Positions 47,569 through 57,587 of a DNA stretch of 64,000 nt are shown here, piece after piece; position 1 is the stretch's first letter, and every line of letters begins with the position of its first letter. The DNA is taken from positions 1,898,583-1,962,582 of the forward strand of contig NZ_CP087880.1 in the NCBI RefSeq assembly GCF_021172065.1. The letters run 5' to 3'. The DNA is from Pseudocitrobacter corydidari. Lineage in GTDB: Bacteria > Pseudomonadota > Gammaproteobacteria > Enterobacterales > Enterobacteriaceae. A model generated the notes under the pieces. The model had not been told where the DNA came from. It did no database searches and was given only the letters and a program-made list of their open reading frames with translations. Both the position numbers and the translations under genes were made by a program.

Positions 47569-49353
47569 TTATGCCTGTACCAGTGGGCCTGGGTTTTTCA
47601 GATACTGTTCACGGATCGCTTTTGCTGACCAATACGCCAGCGCGGCAACCGTCCCTGTCGGGTTATATCCCAGCCCCTGCGGGAAGGCCGATGCGCCAAT
47701 GACGAACACGTTGTGCACATCCCAGCTTTGCAGATAGCGGTTCACCGCGCTGGTTTTCGGGTCTTCGCCCATCACCACCCCGCCGTTCATGTGGGTGGTC
47801 TGATAGCTGGTGGTATCGAAATGGCTATTGGCATTTTTCGGGCTGCCGAGCATGTATTTCGGGTTCATCGCTTTGGCGATAGGCGCCATCTTGTCGAACA
47901 TGAACTGCGCCATCTTGATGTCGTTTTCCTGCCAGTCAAACGTCATACGCAGCAGCGGCTGGCCGTAGATGTTTTTGTAGTTAGGATCGAGGTCAAGATA
48001 GTTCTGACGATAGGACTGGTGCGCGCCGTGGGCATCCATCGACAGATGGTGCGTATAGGTATCAGCCACCGCCGCTTTCCATTTGCTCCCCCATGCCGGG
48101 GTGCCCGGAGGGACAGGCAGGCCGGAGATCGGTTTGGTACCGGCCTGGTTCACCCAGAACGGTGAGCCGCCGACAAACCCGACTTCACTGTGGTCAAAGT
48201 TATCGGCGTTAAAGTCATCGATACCGACGCCGTTACCACCTGCTCCGATAAACGGGTTGGTGAAGGTGTCTTTATCAAAGATAGCTTTAATCGTCGTCAT
48301 GTTCTGATAAGCGAAGTTACGCCCTACCACACCTTCCCCGGTTTCAGGGTTGTAAGGCTTACCTATGCCCGACAGCAGCATCAGGTGGACGTTGTGGAAC
48401 TGGAACGCGCCCACGATAACCAGATCGGCAGGCTGCTCAACTTCACGCCCCTGCGCATCGACATAGGTCACGCCCGTCGCGCGGGTTTTATCATCGGTCA
48501 GATTGACTTTGAGTACGTTGGAGTTGGTCCGCAGTTCAAAGCGTTTTTCCATCCGCAGCGCAGGCAAAATGTTCACGTTTGGAGAGGCTTTGGAATACAT
48601 GTAGCAGGCATAACCGCTACAGAAGCCGCAGAAGTTGCACGGCCCCATCTGCGCGCCGTAAGGGTTAGTGTAAGAATCGGAGGTATTCGCTGACGGCAGG
48701 TTATACGGGTGGTAGCCCACTTCACGCCCGGCTTTTTCGAACAACTGTGCAGACCAGGTATTTTTCTGGGCTGGCAGCGGGAAATCGTCTGAACGATCCG
48801 GCGCAAACGGGTTGCCGCCGCGATCTTTACCGACCACTTTGCCTTTCACCGTCCACGCCGTTCCCGATGTCCCGAAGACTTTTTCGGCTTTGTCGAAGAA
48901 GGGTTCAAGCTCGTCGTAGGTGACGCCGAAGTCCTGGATGATCATGTCCTGCGGAATGAAATTCTTACCGTAGCGCTCTTCATAGTGGCTACGCATGCGC
49001 AATTCGATCGGATCTGCGCGGAAGTGAACGCCCGACCAGTGCAGCCCTGCGCCACCCACGCCGGTGCCCGGCAGAAATGCCGCAAGCTGACGATACGGAA
49101 CGGCGGTCTGGCTGGTGTTATGACGGATCGTGACGGTGCTTTTTGAGAGATCCTGGAACAGCTTGCGGCGAATGTTGTAGGTCAGCTCATCAATAACCTG
49201 CGGATATGCGCCATCCGGCCAGGTATCGCGCATCGGGCCGCGCTCCAGCGCCACCACGTTCAGCCCGGCTTCGGTCAGTTCTTTGGCCATAATCGCGCCA
49301 ACCCAACCGAATCCGACGATCACCGCGTCGGTTTTTTTCATTACTGTTGCCAT
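47569..49353 (-). CDS. FAD large subunit of gluconate-2-dehydrogenase-type complex (GMC family)
   Basis: A 594-residue GMC-type oxidoreductase. The Rossmann motif is VGFGWVGA near the start, and a cysteine cluster CNFCGFCSGYAC in the middle is like the iron-sulfur site reported in related three-subunit dehydrogenases. The C-terminal segment GYNPTGTVAALAYWSA is the GMC signature. It oxidises gluconate or a related sugar acid in the periplasm, exported with the Tat-signal-bearing small subunit since it has none of its own. The exact sugar acid (gluconate or 2-ketogluconate) cannot be told. GAGAGGG precedes the start. Confidence 0.88.
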   Translation of the reverse strand: MATVMKKTDAVIVGFGWVGAIMAKELTEAGLNVVALERGPMRDTWPDGAYPQVIDELTYNIRRKLFQDLSKSTVTIRHNTSQTAVPYRQLAAFLPGTGVGGAGLHWSGVHFRADPIELRMRSHYEERYGKNFIPQDMIIQDFGVTYDELEPFFDKAEKVFGTSGTAWTVKGKVVGKDRGGNPFAPDRSDDFPLPAQKNTWSAQLFEKAGREVGYHPYNLPSANTSDSYTNPYGAQMGPCNFCGFCSGYACYMYSKASPNVNILPALRMEKRFELRTNSNVLKVNLTDDKTRATGVTYVDAQGREVEQPADLVIVGAFQFHNVHLMLLSGIGKPYNPETGEGVVGRNFAYQNMTTIKAIFDKDTFTNPFIGAGGNGVGIDDFNADNFDHSEVGFVGGSPFWVNQAGTKPISGLPVPPGTPAWGSKWKAAVADTYTHHLSMDAHGAHQSYRQNYLDLDPNYKNIYGQPLLRMTFDWQENDIKMAQFMFDKMAPIAKAMNPKYMLGSPKNANSHFDTTSYQTTHMNGGVVMGEDPKTSAVNRYLQSWDVHNVFVIGASAFPQGLGYNPTGTVAALAYWSAKAIREQYLKNPGPLVQA

Positions 49354-49355
49354 CG

Positions 49356-50093
49356 TTATGCCCTCTCCCCATTAATTGATACCGGCGGGAAGGGGTAACG
49401 CTCGCCCCGTTCAACCCAGTCCATAAAGTCGGCGCGCGCGCCGGGAAAATTAATCAGCGTCCAGCCCACCATGCCTTTGTTACCGCCATGAATCGGGTCG
49501 CTGAAGAATCCTTCGCGGGTATTCTGGAGTAAGTAGGAGAAGAACAGAGAAGCGGGAAGCTGTTTAAAGCTGGCAGTGCCCGATTCAAATTGGCTCAGGG
49601 CGGCATCCTGTTTAGCAGCGTCCAGTTCGGCAAACGGTTTGCCATACTGCTGGCGACACCAGTCATTCGCTTCGACAATGCCCAGGTTATAGATTTGCTT
49701 TGGCACCAGCGGAAGTTGATAACCCATCTCTTTCGGCACATCCGGGTTAAATGGCCCCTGCATGTACCAGATGGAGCCGGTGGCATACGGCGTATTCATC
49801 TGGCGATCGATGAACTCAGGTACGCCTGCTTCCAGCGCGCCAGGGCCCCGCTCATCCGCAGGAATAAGCCGCGCGACAGCGGCTTTTACAAACGCCCACT
49901 CATCACTGTTAAAAAACCGTGGTGTCCACTCACCCTGATCGGGCGCTGAGTGAGGCTTACTTTCTGCGGCGACGGCGTTTTCAACCATCCCCAGGGCGCC
50001 AACACTGCTGCCGCCCACCACTACCGCAGGAATTAACGTCATCGACTTGACCAGAAAGTCGCGTCTCGAACTGTTCGTTTTCTCGCTCGACAT
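49356..50093 (-). CDS. Gluconate 2-dehydrogenase small subunit (subunit 3), Tat substrate
   Basis: A 245-residue protein with a twin-arginine signal ([10 protein letters not shown], then a hydrophobic stretch ending in AVAA). The rest matches the gluconate 2-dehydrogenase subunit 3 family. It likely escorts the folded FAD subunit through the Tat pathway. The ATG 50093 is preceded by GAAGGG. It is the first gene of the dehydrogenase-ccm operon. Confidence 0.88.
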   Translation of the reverse strand: MSSEKTNSSRRDFLVKSMTLIPAVVVGGSSVGALGMVENAVAAESKPHSAPDQGEWTPRFFNSDEWAFVKAAVARLIPADERGPGALEAGVPEFIDRQMNTPYATGSIWYMQGPFNPDVPKEMGYQLPLVPKQIYNLGIVEANDWCRQQYGKPFAELDAAKQDAALSQFESGTASFKQLPASLFFSYLLQNTREGFFSDPIHGGNKGMVGWTLINFPGARADFMDWVERGERYPFPPVSINGERA

Positions 50094-50274
50094 TGTCACA
50101 CATCCCTTCAATTAATTTGCACACGCTACCGAATAAGAAAATACCTAGCCAATAAAAGAATATTACCATTCCAACAAAATCGTTCGAATGGCAATATGAG
50201 TCATTAACCTTTCGGCCTCTTATGGGCCTGTAGGTATTATTATTGCATCAAGGATAGACCATTAATGCCATGTG

Positions 50275-50688
50275 TTATTTGCGATCGAGTGAATAGCTAC
50301 CCGGGCCGGTGAAAGCCAGCAGCAAGAACCCACCGCAGATACTCACGTTTTTAAAGAAATTGGTCATTGCCATGTACTGGTCCATTCCGGTCATGCTCCA
50401 GTAAGGGTGGCCGATAATTGCCGTTGCCACAGTGTAGACGGCCAGAAGCAGCGCCAGTGGGCGGGTGAAATAACCGGCAACAATGAGTAAGCCGAACACC
50501 AGCTCAACAATAACGGCAATAATCGCGGAAAGCTGCGGCAGCGGTGCGCCAACTGACGCCATATAGCCCACAGTGCCTTCAAACCCCATCATTTTCTGCC
50601 AGCCAAATAACACAAACAGGATTGCCAGTAAAATACGAGCAACCAACAGGAAACCATTTTTATATTTGTCCAGCGATAAGTACTGCAT
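50275..50688 (-). CDS. DoxX-family membrane protein
   Basis: A 137-residue protein with four TM helices and the DoxX pattern (ARILLAILFVLFGWQKM, then VELVFGLLIVAGYFTRPLAL). Members often accompany oxidoreductases. It lies 181 bp upstream of the dehydrogenase operon on the same strand, so it may share a promoter or be a separate unit. Its substrate or partner is unknown. Confidence 0.85.
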   Translation of the reverse strand: MQYLSLDKYKNGFLLVARILLAILFVLFGWQKMMGFEGTVGYMASVGAPLPQLSAIIAVIVELVFGLLIVAGYFTRPLALLLAVYTVATAIIGHPYWSMTGMDQYMAMTNFFKNVSICGGFLLLAFTGPGSYSLDRK

Positions 50689-51245
50689 GATATTTCCCTA
50701 GATAAAACAATAAAATACAAAACACTCTTTTACGATATTGAGTGATGGCGTTCCAGATGCGTCTGAAGGCCATTCCCTGTAAAAAGCGCCATCGGCGATG
50801 AGATAACACTACTTTTTACATGCGCATTCTATTCCTTCAGAATTACCTTACAACATCAAATCAGGATACTCAGTGTCTCAGTTTAGTTGACGAACCCCGG
50901 ATTGCCTTAACGTTTCAACATGCAAAAAGTGCTATTTAGAAATTTGTCTTTTCGGTGGGCGTATTTTTTCGCCATTAATAACATGGCTAAAAAGTTTCAT
51001 CTATTTATCATTATCACGCTATACGGATAAAACGAGGTGGTTCGGGGAAACGCTGAAGGGATAACAGTAAAGGTATTGGCTATTAATAACAATTAATTCA
51101 TTACCATTTGTAAATTGCAGGTAATTGCGTTGAGTGCTAAGCCTGTCATCTTAGCACTCATCCTGATTAAGTCGCGAGGCCAAAATACCGCATTCGGTTA
51201 TTTCAGCATGATCGCATTACATCTTTAGCATCGAAAGCGATAACA
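50689..51245. other. Intergenic region, with a perfect hairpin
   Basis: A 557-bp AT-rich stretch between mesD and the DoxX gene. I see no credible ORF. It should contain the promoter for the DoxX-dehydrogenase genes and the terminator for mesD. Confidence 0.5.
51131..51160 (-). terminator. Hairpin downstream of mesD
   Basis: TGAGTGCTAAG and CTTAGCACTCA form a perfect 11-bp stem with an eight-base loop, 85 bp after the mesD stop. The T tract on the minus strand is poor. Confidence 0.5.
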
Positions 51246-52277
51246 CTATTTCGCCAGCAACTCCCGGCGAATAATTTCCGCACCTGCGCTCAACGCATTG
51301 AGTTTACCTGCCGCCACCTGACGGGCCAAAGGCGCCATTCCACAGTTAGTCGAAGGGTACAGTTTATCGGCATCGACAAACTGAAGCGCTTTGCGCAGAG
51401 TATCGGCAACCTCTTCCGCCGTCTCAATGGCAGAGGTTGCCACATCGATAGCGCCAACCATCACTTTTTTACCGCGAATCAGCTCCAGCAGATCCATCGG
51501 TACGCGCGAGTTGTGGCATTCCAGCGAGATGATATCGATAGTCGATTGTTGCAGTTTCGGGAACGCCTCTTCATATTGCCGCCACTCAGAGCCCAGCGTC
51601 TTTTTCCAGTCGGTGTTGGCTTTGATACCGTATCCGTAGCAGATGTGCACCGCCGTTTCGCATTTCAGCCCTTCAACGGCCCTTTCCAGCGCGGCGATGC
51701 CCCAGTCATTCACTTCATCAAAAAACACGTTAAAGGCCGGTTCATCAAACTGGATTATATCGACGCCCGCCGCTTCTAACTCTTTGGCTTCCTGATTGAG
51801 GATTTTGGCAAATTCCCAGGCCAGCTTCTCACGACTTTTATAATGCGCGTCATACAGCGTGTCGATCATGGTCATCGGCCCAGGCAGCGCCCATTTAATG
51901 GGTTGCGTCGTGAGCTGGCGAAGATAGCGTGCATCGTCAACAAACACCGGTTTTTGACGCTCCACTGCCCCCACAACGGTCGGTACGCTGGCATCATAGC
52001 GATTGCGGATTTTAACCACCTCGCGTTTTTCAAAATCCACGCCGTTAAGGTGTTCAATAAAGGTGGTTACAAAATGCTGACGTGTTTGCTCACCATCACT
52101 GACAATATCAATACCCGCGCGCAGTTGATCGTCCAGCGACAAACGTAAAGCATCCTGTTTGCCTGCCACTAATTCCTCATTTTGCAATTTCCACGGCGAC
52201 CAGAGTGTCTCGGGTTGAGCAAGCCATAATGGTTTCGGTAAACTGCCAGCAGTCGATGTTGGGAGCAATGTTTTCAT
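51246..52277 (-). CDS. mesD: MesD, folate-independent core methionine synthase
   Basis: A 343-residue protein corresponding only to the catalytic C-terminal half of MetE. It has SDGEQTR early on, FDEPAFN in the middle, an HICYG segment with the zinc-ligand His and Cys (AVHICYG), and the final zinc Cys in PSTNCGMA. Short MetE proteins paired with a DUF1852 gene form the MesD group of methionine synthases, which need oxygen and the partner MesX rather than methyl-tetrahydrofolate. The gene lies 27 bp after mesX. Assignment rests on the DUF1852 neighbour and length. Confidence 0.85.
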   Translation of the reverse strand: MKTLLPTSTAGSLPKPLWLAQPETLWSPWKLQNEELVAGKQDALRLSLDDQLRAGIDIVSDGEQTRQHFVTTFIEHLNGVDFEKREVVKIRNRYDASVPTVVGAVERQKPVFVDDARYLRQLTTQPIKWALPGPMTMIDTLYDAHYKSREKLAWEFAKILNQEAKELEAAGVDIIQFDEPAFNVFFDEVNDWGIAALERAVEGLKCETAVHICYGYGIKANTDWKKTLGSEWRQYEEAFPKLQQSTIDIISLECHNSRVPMDLLELIRGKKVMVGAIDVATSAIETAEEVADTLRKALQFVDADKLYPSTNCGMAPLARQVAAGKLNALSAGAEIIRRELLAK

Positions 52278-52304
52278 AACAGGTGACCTTATCTTTTTAA
52301 TTAA

Positions 52305-53282
52305 TTAAAGCGCGTAGTGAGCGGACCATTGCTCAAGAATATGCTGGTACGGTTTAATAAAGTGTTGCTCGGTGAACTTCCCTTGCTCAATCGCCAACCG
52401 GCTGCGCTCTTCGCGGTCATAGACAATTTTCGTTAGCGAGTGATCGTCATGATTGAGATCCGGTTGATAGTGCAACCCGGCAGGTGAATTCGCGTTATAA
52501 ATTTCCGGACGATAGATCTTCTGGAATGTCTCCATCGTGCTAATCGTGCCGATCAATTCAAGATCGGTATAATCGCTCAGTAAATCGCCGGTGAAATAAA
52601 AGGCGAGCGGTGCCACGCTGCCTTTCGGCATAAAATAGCGCACCTGTAACCCCATCTTATTAAAGTATTTCTCCGTCAACGACGTGCCTTCCTGCTGGTA
52701 TTCATGACCGAGCACAGGATGTTGATTCCCGGTTTGTTGATAGGTGTCTTTGCTCGACACGCTAAGACAGATAACCGGCGATTTTTTGAAGTTATCGCTG
52801 TAGACACGGGAGCGGATAAAATGCCTGAAGATATTCCCGTGCAGCTCACCAAAATTCCCCGGAATACTGAATTGGGTGGTATTTTTATTATGCTCTAACA
52901 GCAATACGCTGAAGTCATAATCACGCACGTAGGATGAGAAATTATTCCCCACAATACCGTTGATACGCTCTCCAACTTTCTTGTCGAGAATCGCGGTTTG
53001 TAATATTTCGATCACCGGGAAGACACCGTTCTGGCCTTTGATGCTCATGTCTACGGAGATAATCTCCAGCTCAACGGAATAACGGTCGCCTTTCGGGTTA
53101 TCCCAATAGGCCAGCGAGTTAAATCGGTTATCGATCATCTTTAAGGTGTTGCGTAAGTTCTGCTGACGATTTTCCCCACGCGCCAGATTCGCAAAGTTCG
53201 TGGTAATACGCGTGTTTTCTGAAGGGTTGTAATTTTCATCAAAACGACTGCGCTTGATGGTAAATGTTAATTCGTTATTCAT
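52305..53282 (-). CDS. mesX: MesX (DUF1852), partner of MesD
   Basis: A 325-residue soluble protein starting MNNELTFTIKRSRFDENYNPSENTRITTNFANLARGE, the recognisable DUF1852 N-terminus. Genetic work on bacterial methionine synthases showed that DUF1852 (MesX) is needed with MesD; it may help supply the methyl group, but its chemistry is not known. It is the first gene of the two-gene operon. No convincing MetJ box was found upstream. Confidence 0.85.
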   Translation of the reverse strand: MNNELTFTIKRSRFDENYNPSENTRITTNFANLARGENRQQNLRNTLKMIDNRFNSLAYWDNPKGDRYSVELEIISVDMSIKGQNGVFPVIEILQTAILDKKVGERINGIVGNNFSSYVRDYDFSVLLLEHNKNTTQFSIPGNFGELHGNIFRHFIRSRVYSDNFKKSPVICLSVSSKDTYQQTGNQHPVLGHEYQQEGTSLTEKYFNKMGLQVRYFMPKGSVAPLAFYFTGDLLSDYTDLELIGTISTMETFQKIYRPEIYNANSPAGLHYQPDLNHDDHSLTKIVYDREERSRLAIEQGKFTEQHFIKPYQHILEQWSAHYAL

Positions 53283-53663
53283 CGTCTTCTGGCACCCTGG
53301 GTTCAGACATGAAACCGCACATCAGCTTCAACGGCCAGATGTAACTGACTTGTTGTCGCTGCGGCACTCATGTTGTCAGTAAGTTATGGTGATATTAATG
53401 ACAGAGGCGAAGGGGGAGAGAAAGCGAGTTAATTTCACTGCAACATGAGGGATGTTCATGTTGGCGGTTGGGTTATGACGAGTACCGCAAAGAGTGAAGA
53501 GTGTTCAGGGATTCATCAGGCCCTTCGCTGTTCTATTCCATCAGCCTGCGTTCCGTGATTGCCCGGCTTGATATACTCAACATCACGCTTGTTCTTCAGC
53601 CCACTGCACCAGCGCCAGTAATACCAGCGCTGGTATGGTTCTGATGGCTGATGAGTGTCAGGG
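53283..53663. other. Intergenic region without clear gene
   Basis: This 381-bp stretch holds the promoter for mesX. A short Trp/Tyr-rich reading frame on the minus strand (about 53516-53645) overlaps the end of the peptidase gene and may be a gene fragment; it has no start signal of its own. Confidence 0.4.
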
Positions 53664-54434
53664 TCACTTGCCAAACAATGATTTGCGCGTTTTTTCGCCA
53701 ATTACACCGTCTGGGGTTAAACCCTGAGCAGCCTGAAACGCCATCACGGCCGCCAAAGTATTACGACCAAACTCACCGTCAACGAGTAATAAAGATCCAT
53801 GTTTGTTCAACGCCTTCTGTAAATCCATTACATCAGTTCCACGATCGCCCAAAGACAATATTGGCGACTCGCGTGCTGCTTTCACGATTTCTGCCCCAAA
53901 TGCGCCTTCCGCTGCCCAACGACGGATGAGTTCATCAGAGCATTCGAAATGCATAGCATCCTCGGTGCGGAAGCCTGCTCCCCAAAACCAGCTATGGCGG
54001 TTAAATATGGGTGCAATAAGTGTTAGCCCCTCTTGCACGAGTCCATCGCCCCGCCGGTCGAGTTGCCCGTCCAGAGTCAGATCGATTGCTGTTCCCCATG
54101 AATGATTGCTAATAGCGAACTGTGATCCTCGTACAAAACGTGCGCACAGCATGCCCGCATGGCCGATCACTGCAAAGACCTTTGGTACCTCTTTCTCGAT
54201 ATCGGACATCACTTCATTCAGGGATTGAACGGCTCTATCCAGACCGGTCACCTTCAAACGGCTAATTTTGGCTGTTACAATTTGCGCTGAAATACGTGAA
54301 TTAGTGGGATTCTGGCACTCTGAGCTATATTGAGCTCGCGGGTTGCCAATGAGAGATAACATAGTTTGCTGACGAGCCGGGCTGACCCCAGCGTTAAGCT
54401 CTTTAGGAATAGAAACATATCGGGTAATTGACAT
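53664..54434 (-). CDS. M15-type D-Ala-D-Ala peptidase with C-terminal peptidoglycan-binding domain
   Basis: A 256-residue protein. The first half carries the M15 (VanY-like) zinc site: SNHSWGTAIDLT supplies His and Asp, and EDAMHFE the third His, with a Trp-rich WFWGAGF segment before it. The last 60 residues (SLGDRGTDVMDLQKAL...VDGEFGRNTLAAVMAFQ) are a PG_binding_1 domain. It should cut stem-peptide cross-links or terminal D-Ala. It has no signal peptide, so it is either an endolysin-like enzyme or is exported by a dedicated system such as T6SS. AGGAG lies eight bases before the ATG. Confidence 0.8.
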   Translation of the reverse strand: MSITRYVSIPKELNAGVSPARQQTMLSLIGNPRAQYSSECQNPTNSRISAQIVTAKISRLKVTGLDRAVQSLNEVMSDIEKEVPKVFAVIGHAGMLCARFVRGSQFAISNHSWGTAIDLTLDGQLDRRGDGLVQEGLTLIAPIFNRHSWFWGAGFRTEDAMHFECSDELIRRWAAEGAFGAEIVKAARESPILSLGDRGTDVMDLQKALNKHGSLLLVDGEFGRNTLAAVMAFQAAQGLTPDGVIGEKTRKSLFGK

Positions 54435-54591
54435 TATTTATCTCCTAATCATGATAAATTATCAGATCAGCAATAATCTTGCATTGCAAAAACATACTCA
54501 CAACCATCGAAAAACCAAGACTCTTTATACCGACATATATATTCATGTTAGTTGCAAAAATACAGATGTTTTTCGTACTTTAGTTGCAATG

Positions 54592-54637
54592 TATTGGATA
54601 AATAGCTCACTAAATTTAGTGAGCTATTTATCCAATA
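54592..54637. repeat. 46-bp perfect palindrome
   Basis: TATTGGATAAATAGCTCACT and three further A residues are followed at once by the exact reverse complement, giving 23-bp arms with no spacer. It lies between the peptidase gene and the adhesin remnant. A bidirectional terminator is most likely; no long T tract is present. Confidence 0.7.
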
Positions 54638-54659
54638 GGAAATAGATGTTTTATTACAA

Positions 54660-55330
<671 letters not shown>

Positions 55331-55335
55331 ATTAA

Positions 55336-55820
55336 ACCAGATAGATACCGTTGACGTTTATCTCGCTCATAGTGCAGGTGTATTAGGATATGCGCAGAGA
55401 GAGGGACGACGTCCATCACATCACTACATTATGCTCTCATCCAGAGTGATAAAGGTAGTCGTGGGCGTCTAAATAAAATATGGAAATGAGTGTTCAGACT
55501 GTAAAACAAAAGTTTGATTTTATACGGTAGTTCCACCCATTATTAGTAGTGTCATCGACAGCGCCCTGGTAATACTTTTCATTATAACAGGTCCTTATCA
55601 TCTATTTTGACTGCTAGTGTTCTGGATAAACTACATAGACTTATAATTTAACTTCCACTTTGCTTTCATCATTTTCGTATAGCAATAGGATGGTCAGATA
55701 TTTTTCAGAGAGGGATTTGTTTGAGCACCATTGTGGTCAAGCCTTCTATTACCGCAACAAACCGAAATTGCGACTACTCTAATAATTTATATCCAGAGCA
55801 ACCATCATGATGGAGAGTAT
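55336..55820. promoter_or_regulatory. Upstream region of the caspase-hydrolase operon
   Basis: About 485 bp without a credible ORF. A perfect TATAAT is at 55642-55647, 174 bp before the caspase start, though no good -35 element lies 17 bp upstream of it. The left part contains a CTCGCTCATAG motif shared with the dispersed repeats elsewhere in the window. Confidence 0.4.
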
Positions 55821-57587
55821 ATGCCAAATCTTTGTTTAACGATTGGGGTGTCAACAGCATCTCCGCTCGCTTATTTACCTGGAGCGATTACCGCTGCGCA
55901 TGAAATGAGTGAATGGGCTCGTCAATCAGGTTTTGTGACTGAGATTATAACTGACGAGGATAATAATCCTGTCACAATAGCTCGCATTCGCGAAAAACTA
56001 CTCTTAATGCTTCCCGATAATGCAGAGATCGATCTCTTCATTTTACATTTTGCAGGGCATGGATTTCGTACCGGGGCCGAACAAAACGTCTGGTTACCCA
56101 GTGACTGGGAATACGAAATGCGCGCAATTTCGGTAGAAGGACTAAGGCGTCAGCTTTATCGCCATGGAATCAAAAATCTATCAATATTCAGTGATGCCTG
56201 CCGCTCACTTCCTTCTGATATTGAGACAGCAGATATTGCGCAAGATCACGTGTTGCCTCGTGGACCTTACGATGTAACCATACCTGTACTTGACCGTTTC
56301 AATGCCGTGATGGATGGTCAGCAAGCTTATATGTTGAAAGGGGATAAGCTTTCTCCCCCACGTTGCATATTCTCTACTGTTCTGCTTGAGGGGTTGTGTG
56401 GTCAAAGTTCTGAAGCTTTTGATATCCATCTTCGTGATTGTGTTATTCCTGAATCCCTGGCATTATTCGCTCAGAAAAGAATGAGAGAAATAGGTGAATT
56501 ATATCGTCTGAAATGTATCCCTGAGTATGCTACGGGAATTCCTCGTGATCATGCAGTGTATTTTAAGAACGGTAATATACCAAATGTAAAAATACCCAAA
56601 TTCCAATGGCCAGCGCCTCCAGACGAATACTATGTCACCCCAAATGTTCTCAATGAAGCTGAGTCTGATGGCGAGGGTGCGTTTGAGTTTGAGTTTGATT
56701 CAGGAGATGATTTTGAACATGAATATTTTCAACAAAATGAAACGATAGATACTCCCTGGCAATTTGAGAGAATCAATGATCATGGTGCCAATTTTATTGT
56801 GCACGGGATGATCCCCAAACAAATTTGGTCTACCCATTTTTCCACTTCGATTCGGCCTGGTGAATATTATATCGAAATTTTGAATGGTGATGCCGTTCAG
56901 GTACTTGTTGAATTTGATGATGGAATGGTTGCGTCAGTTGTTGTATACAGTGATTTAATTACTATTTTAAGTCGTGACCATCGAGGGTATATGGGTTGGC
57001 TCTGTATTGAGCGGCTCAAGGATTCAAACTTCCAACAACAACATTCAATACAAGCGATTGCAGATCTCCAAATCGGTAACTTATCTGCTGACCAAGTGGA
57101 TAAGTTTGCTACAAAGTTAAGAATGATGAAGCATATCAATCCAATTTTGGGGGCAATATCTAGCTACTTATACGATTATGTTGGTGATATTGATAATATA
57201 CATCGTATGGCTTATTTTTACTGTGATCATCTGCAGCCTATACCTTTTGATATCGTATTAATGGGCTTATTGCCAACTAACTATCATCAATCTCGTTACG
57301 AAACAAGTGTTCCAGCAGTAGAGGCACGTATAAGTTCACCCATTAACGAGTCTCTGCCTGACTGGGTTAGAAGTGCGACACCAGTAAGTAATGGCACAGT
57401 TGCAGGGCTTTGGCCTTGGTTACGTCAGGGATGGCAGTTTATCGAAGATCCTGAACTTGAAGAAGTATTCATTGCAGAGAGATTACAGGACGTCATTCCG
57501 TTTATGTTACCGTCACAATTTTCTTCGTTTCGTCTGGAAGGTGCTGAAATTCTAATCCGAAAATTCAATATGGAGAAAAATAGATGA
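55821..57587 (+). CDS. Caspase-like (peptidase C14) protein with C-terminal effector region
   Basis: A 588-residue protein. The N-terminal 230 residues form a caspase/metacaspase-type domain: strand LFILHFAGHGF carries the catalytic H80-G81, and LSIFSDACRS the nucleophile C127 in a DACR context, with the expected 47-residue spacing. An acidic linker (about 270-310) follows. The C-terminal region contains a beta-rich part (PGEYYIEILNGDAVQVLVEFDDG) and a helical segment (INPILGAISSYLYDYVGDIDNI), which I have seen in other bacterial caspase-family proteins. ATG 55821 is chosen because GGAG lies five bases upstream. It overlaps the next gene by four bases. A defence or cell-suicide protease is the likely role, by inference. 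Confidence 0.82.
   Translation: MPNLCLTIGVSTASPLAYLPGAITAAHEMSEWARQSGFVTEIITDEDNNPVTIARIREKLLLMLPDNAEIDLFILHFAGHGFRTGAEQNVWLPSDWEYEMRAISVEGLRRQLYRHGIKNLSIFSDACRSLPSDIETADIAQDHVLPRGPYDVTIPVLDRFNAVMDGQQAYMLKGDKLSPPRCIFSTVLLEGLCGQSSEAFDIHLRDCVIPESLALFAQKRMREIGELYRLKCIPEYATGIPRDHAVYFKNGNIPNVKIPKFQWPAPPDEYYVTPNVLNEAESDGEGAFEFEFDSGDDFEHEYFQQNETIDTPWQFERINDHGANFIVHGMIPKQIWSTHFSTSIRPGEYYIEILNGDAVQVLVEFDDGMVASVVVYSDLITILSRDHRGYMGWLCIERLKDSNFQQQHSIQAIADLQIGNLSADQVDKFATKLRMMKHINPILGAISSYLYDYVGDIDNIHRMAYFYCDHLQPIPFDIVLMGLLPTNYHQSRYETSVPAVEARISSPINESLPDWVRSATPVSNGTVAGLWPWLRQGWQFIEDPELEEVFIAERLQDVIPFMLPSQFSSFRLEGAEILIRKFNMEKNR

Noticed and set aside
50750..50775. A MetJ-like AGATGCGTCTGAAGG sequence upstream of the DoxX gene
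   Set aside because: Single imperfect match with no methionine gene directly downstream.
53283..53400. Possible MetJ boxes (AGACATGA, AGATGTAA) upstream of mesX
   Set aside because: The matches are weak and not arranged as adjacent 8-bp boxes.
53516..53701. A 61-residue Trp/Tyr-rich reading frame on the minus strand
   Set aside because: It starts inside the peptidase gene, has no ribosome binding site and matches nothing known; at most a fragment.
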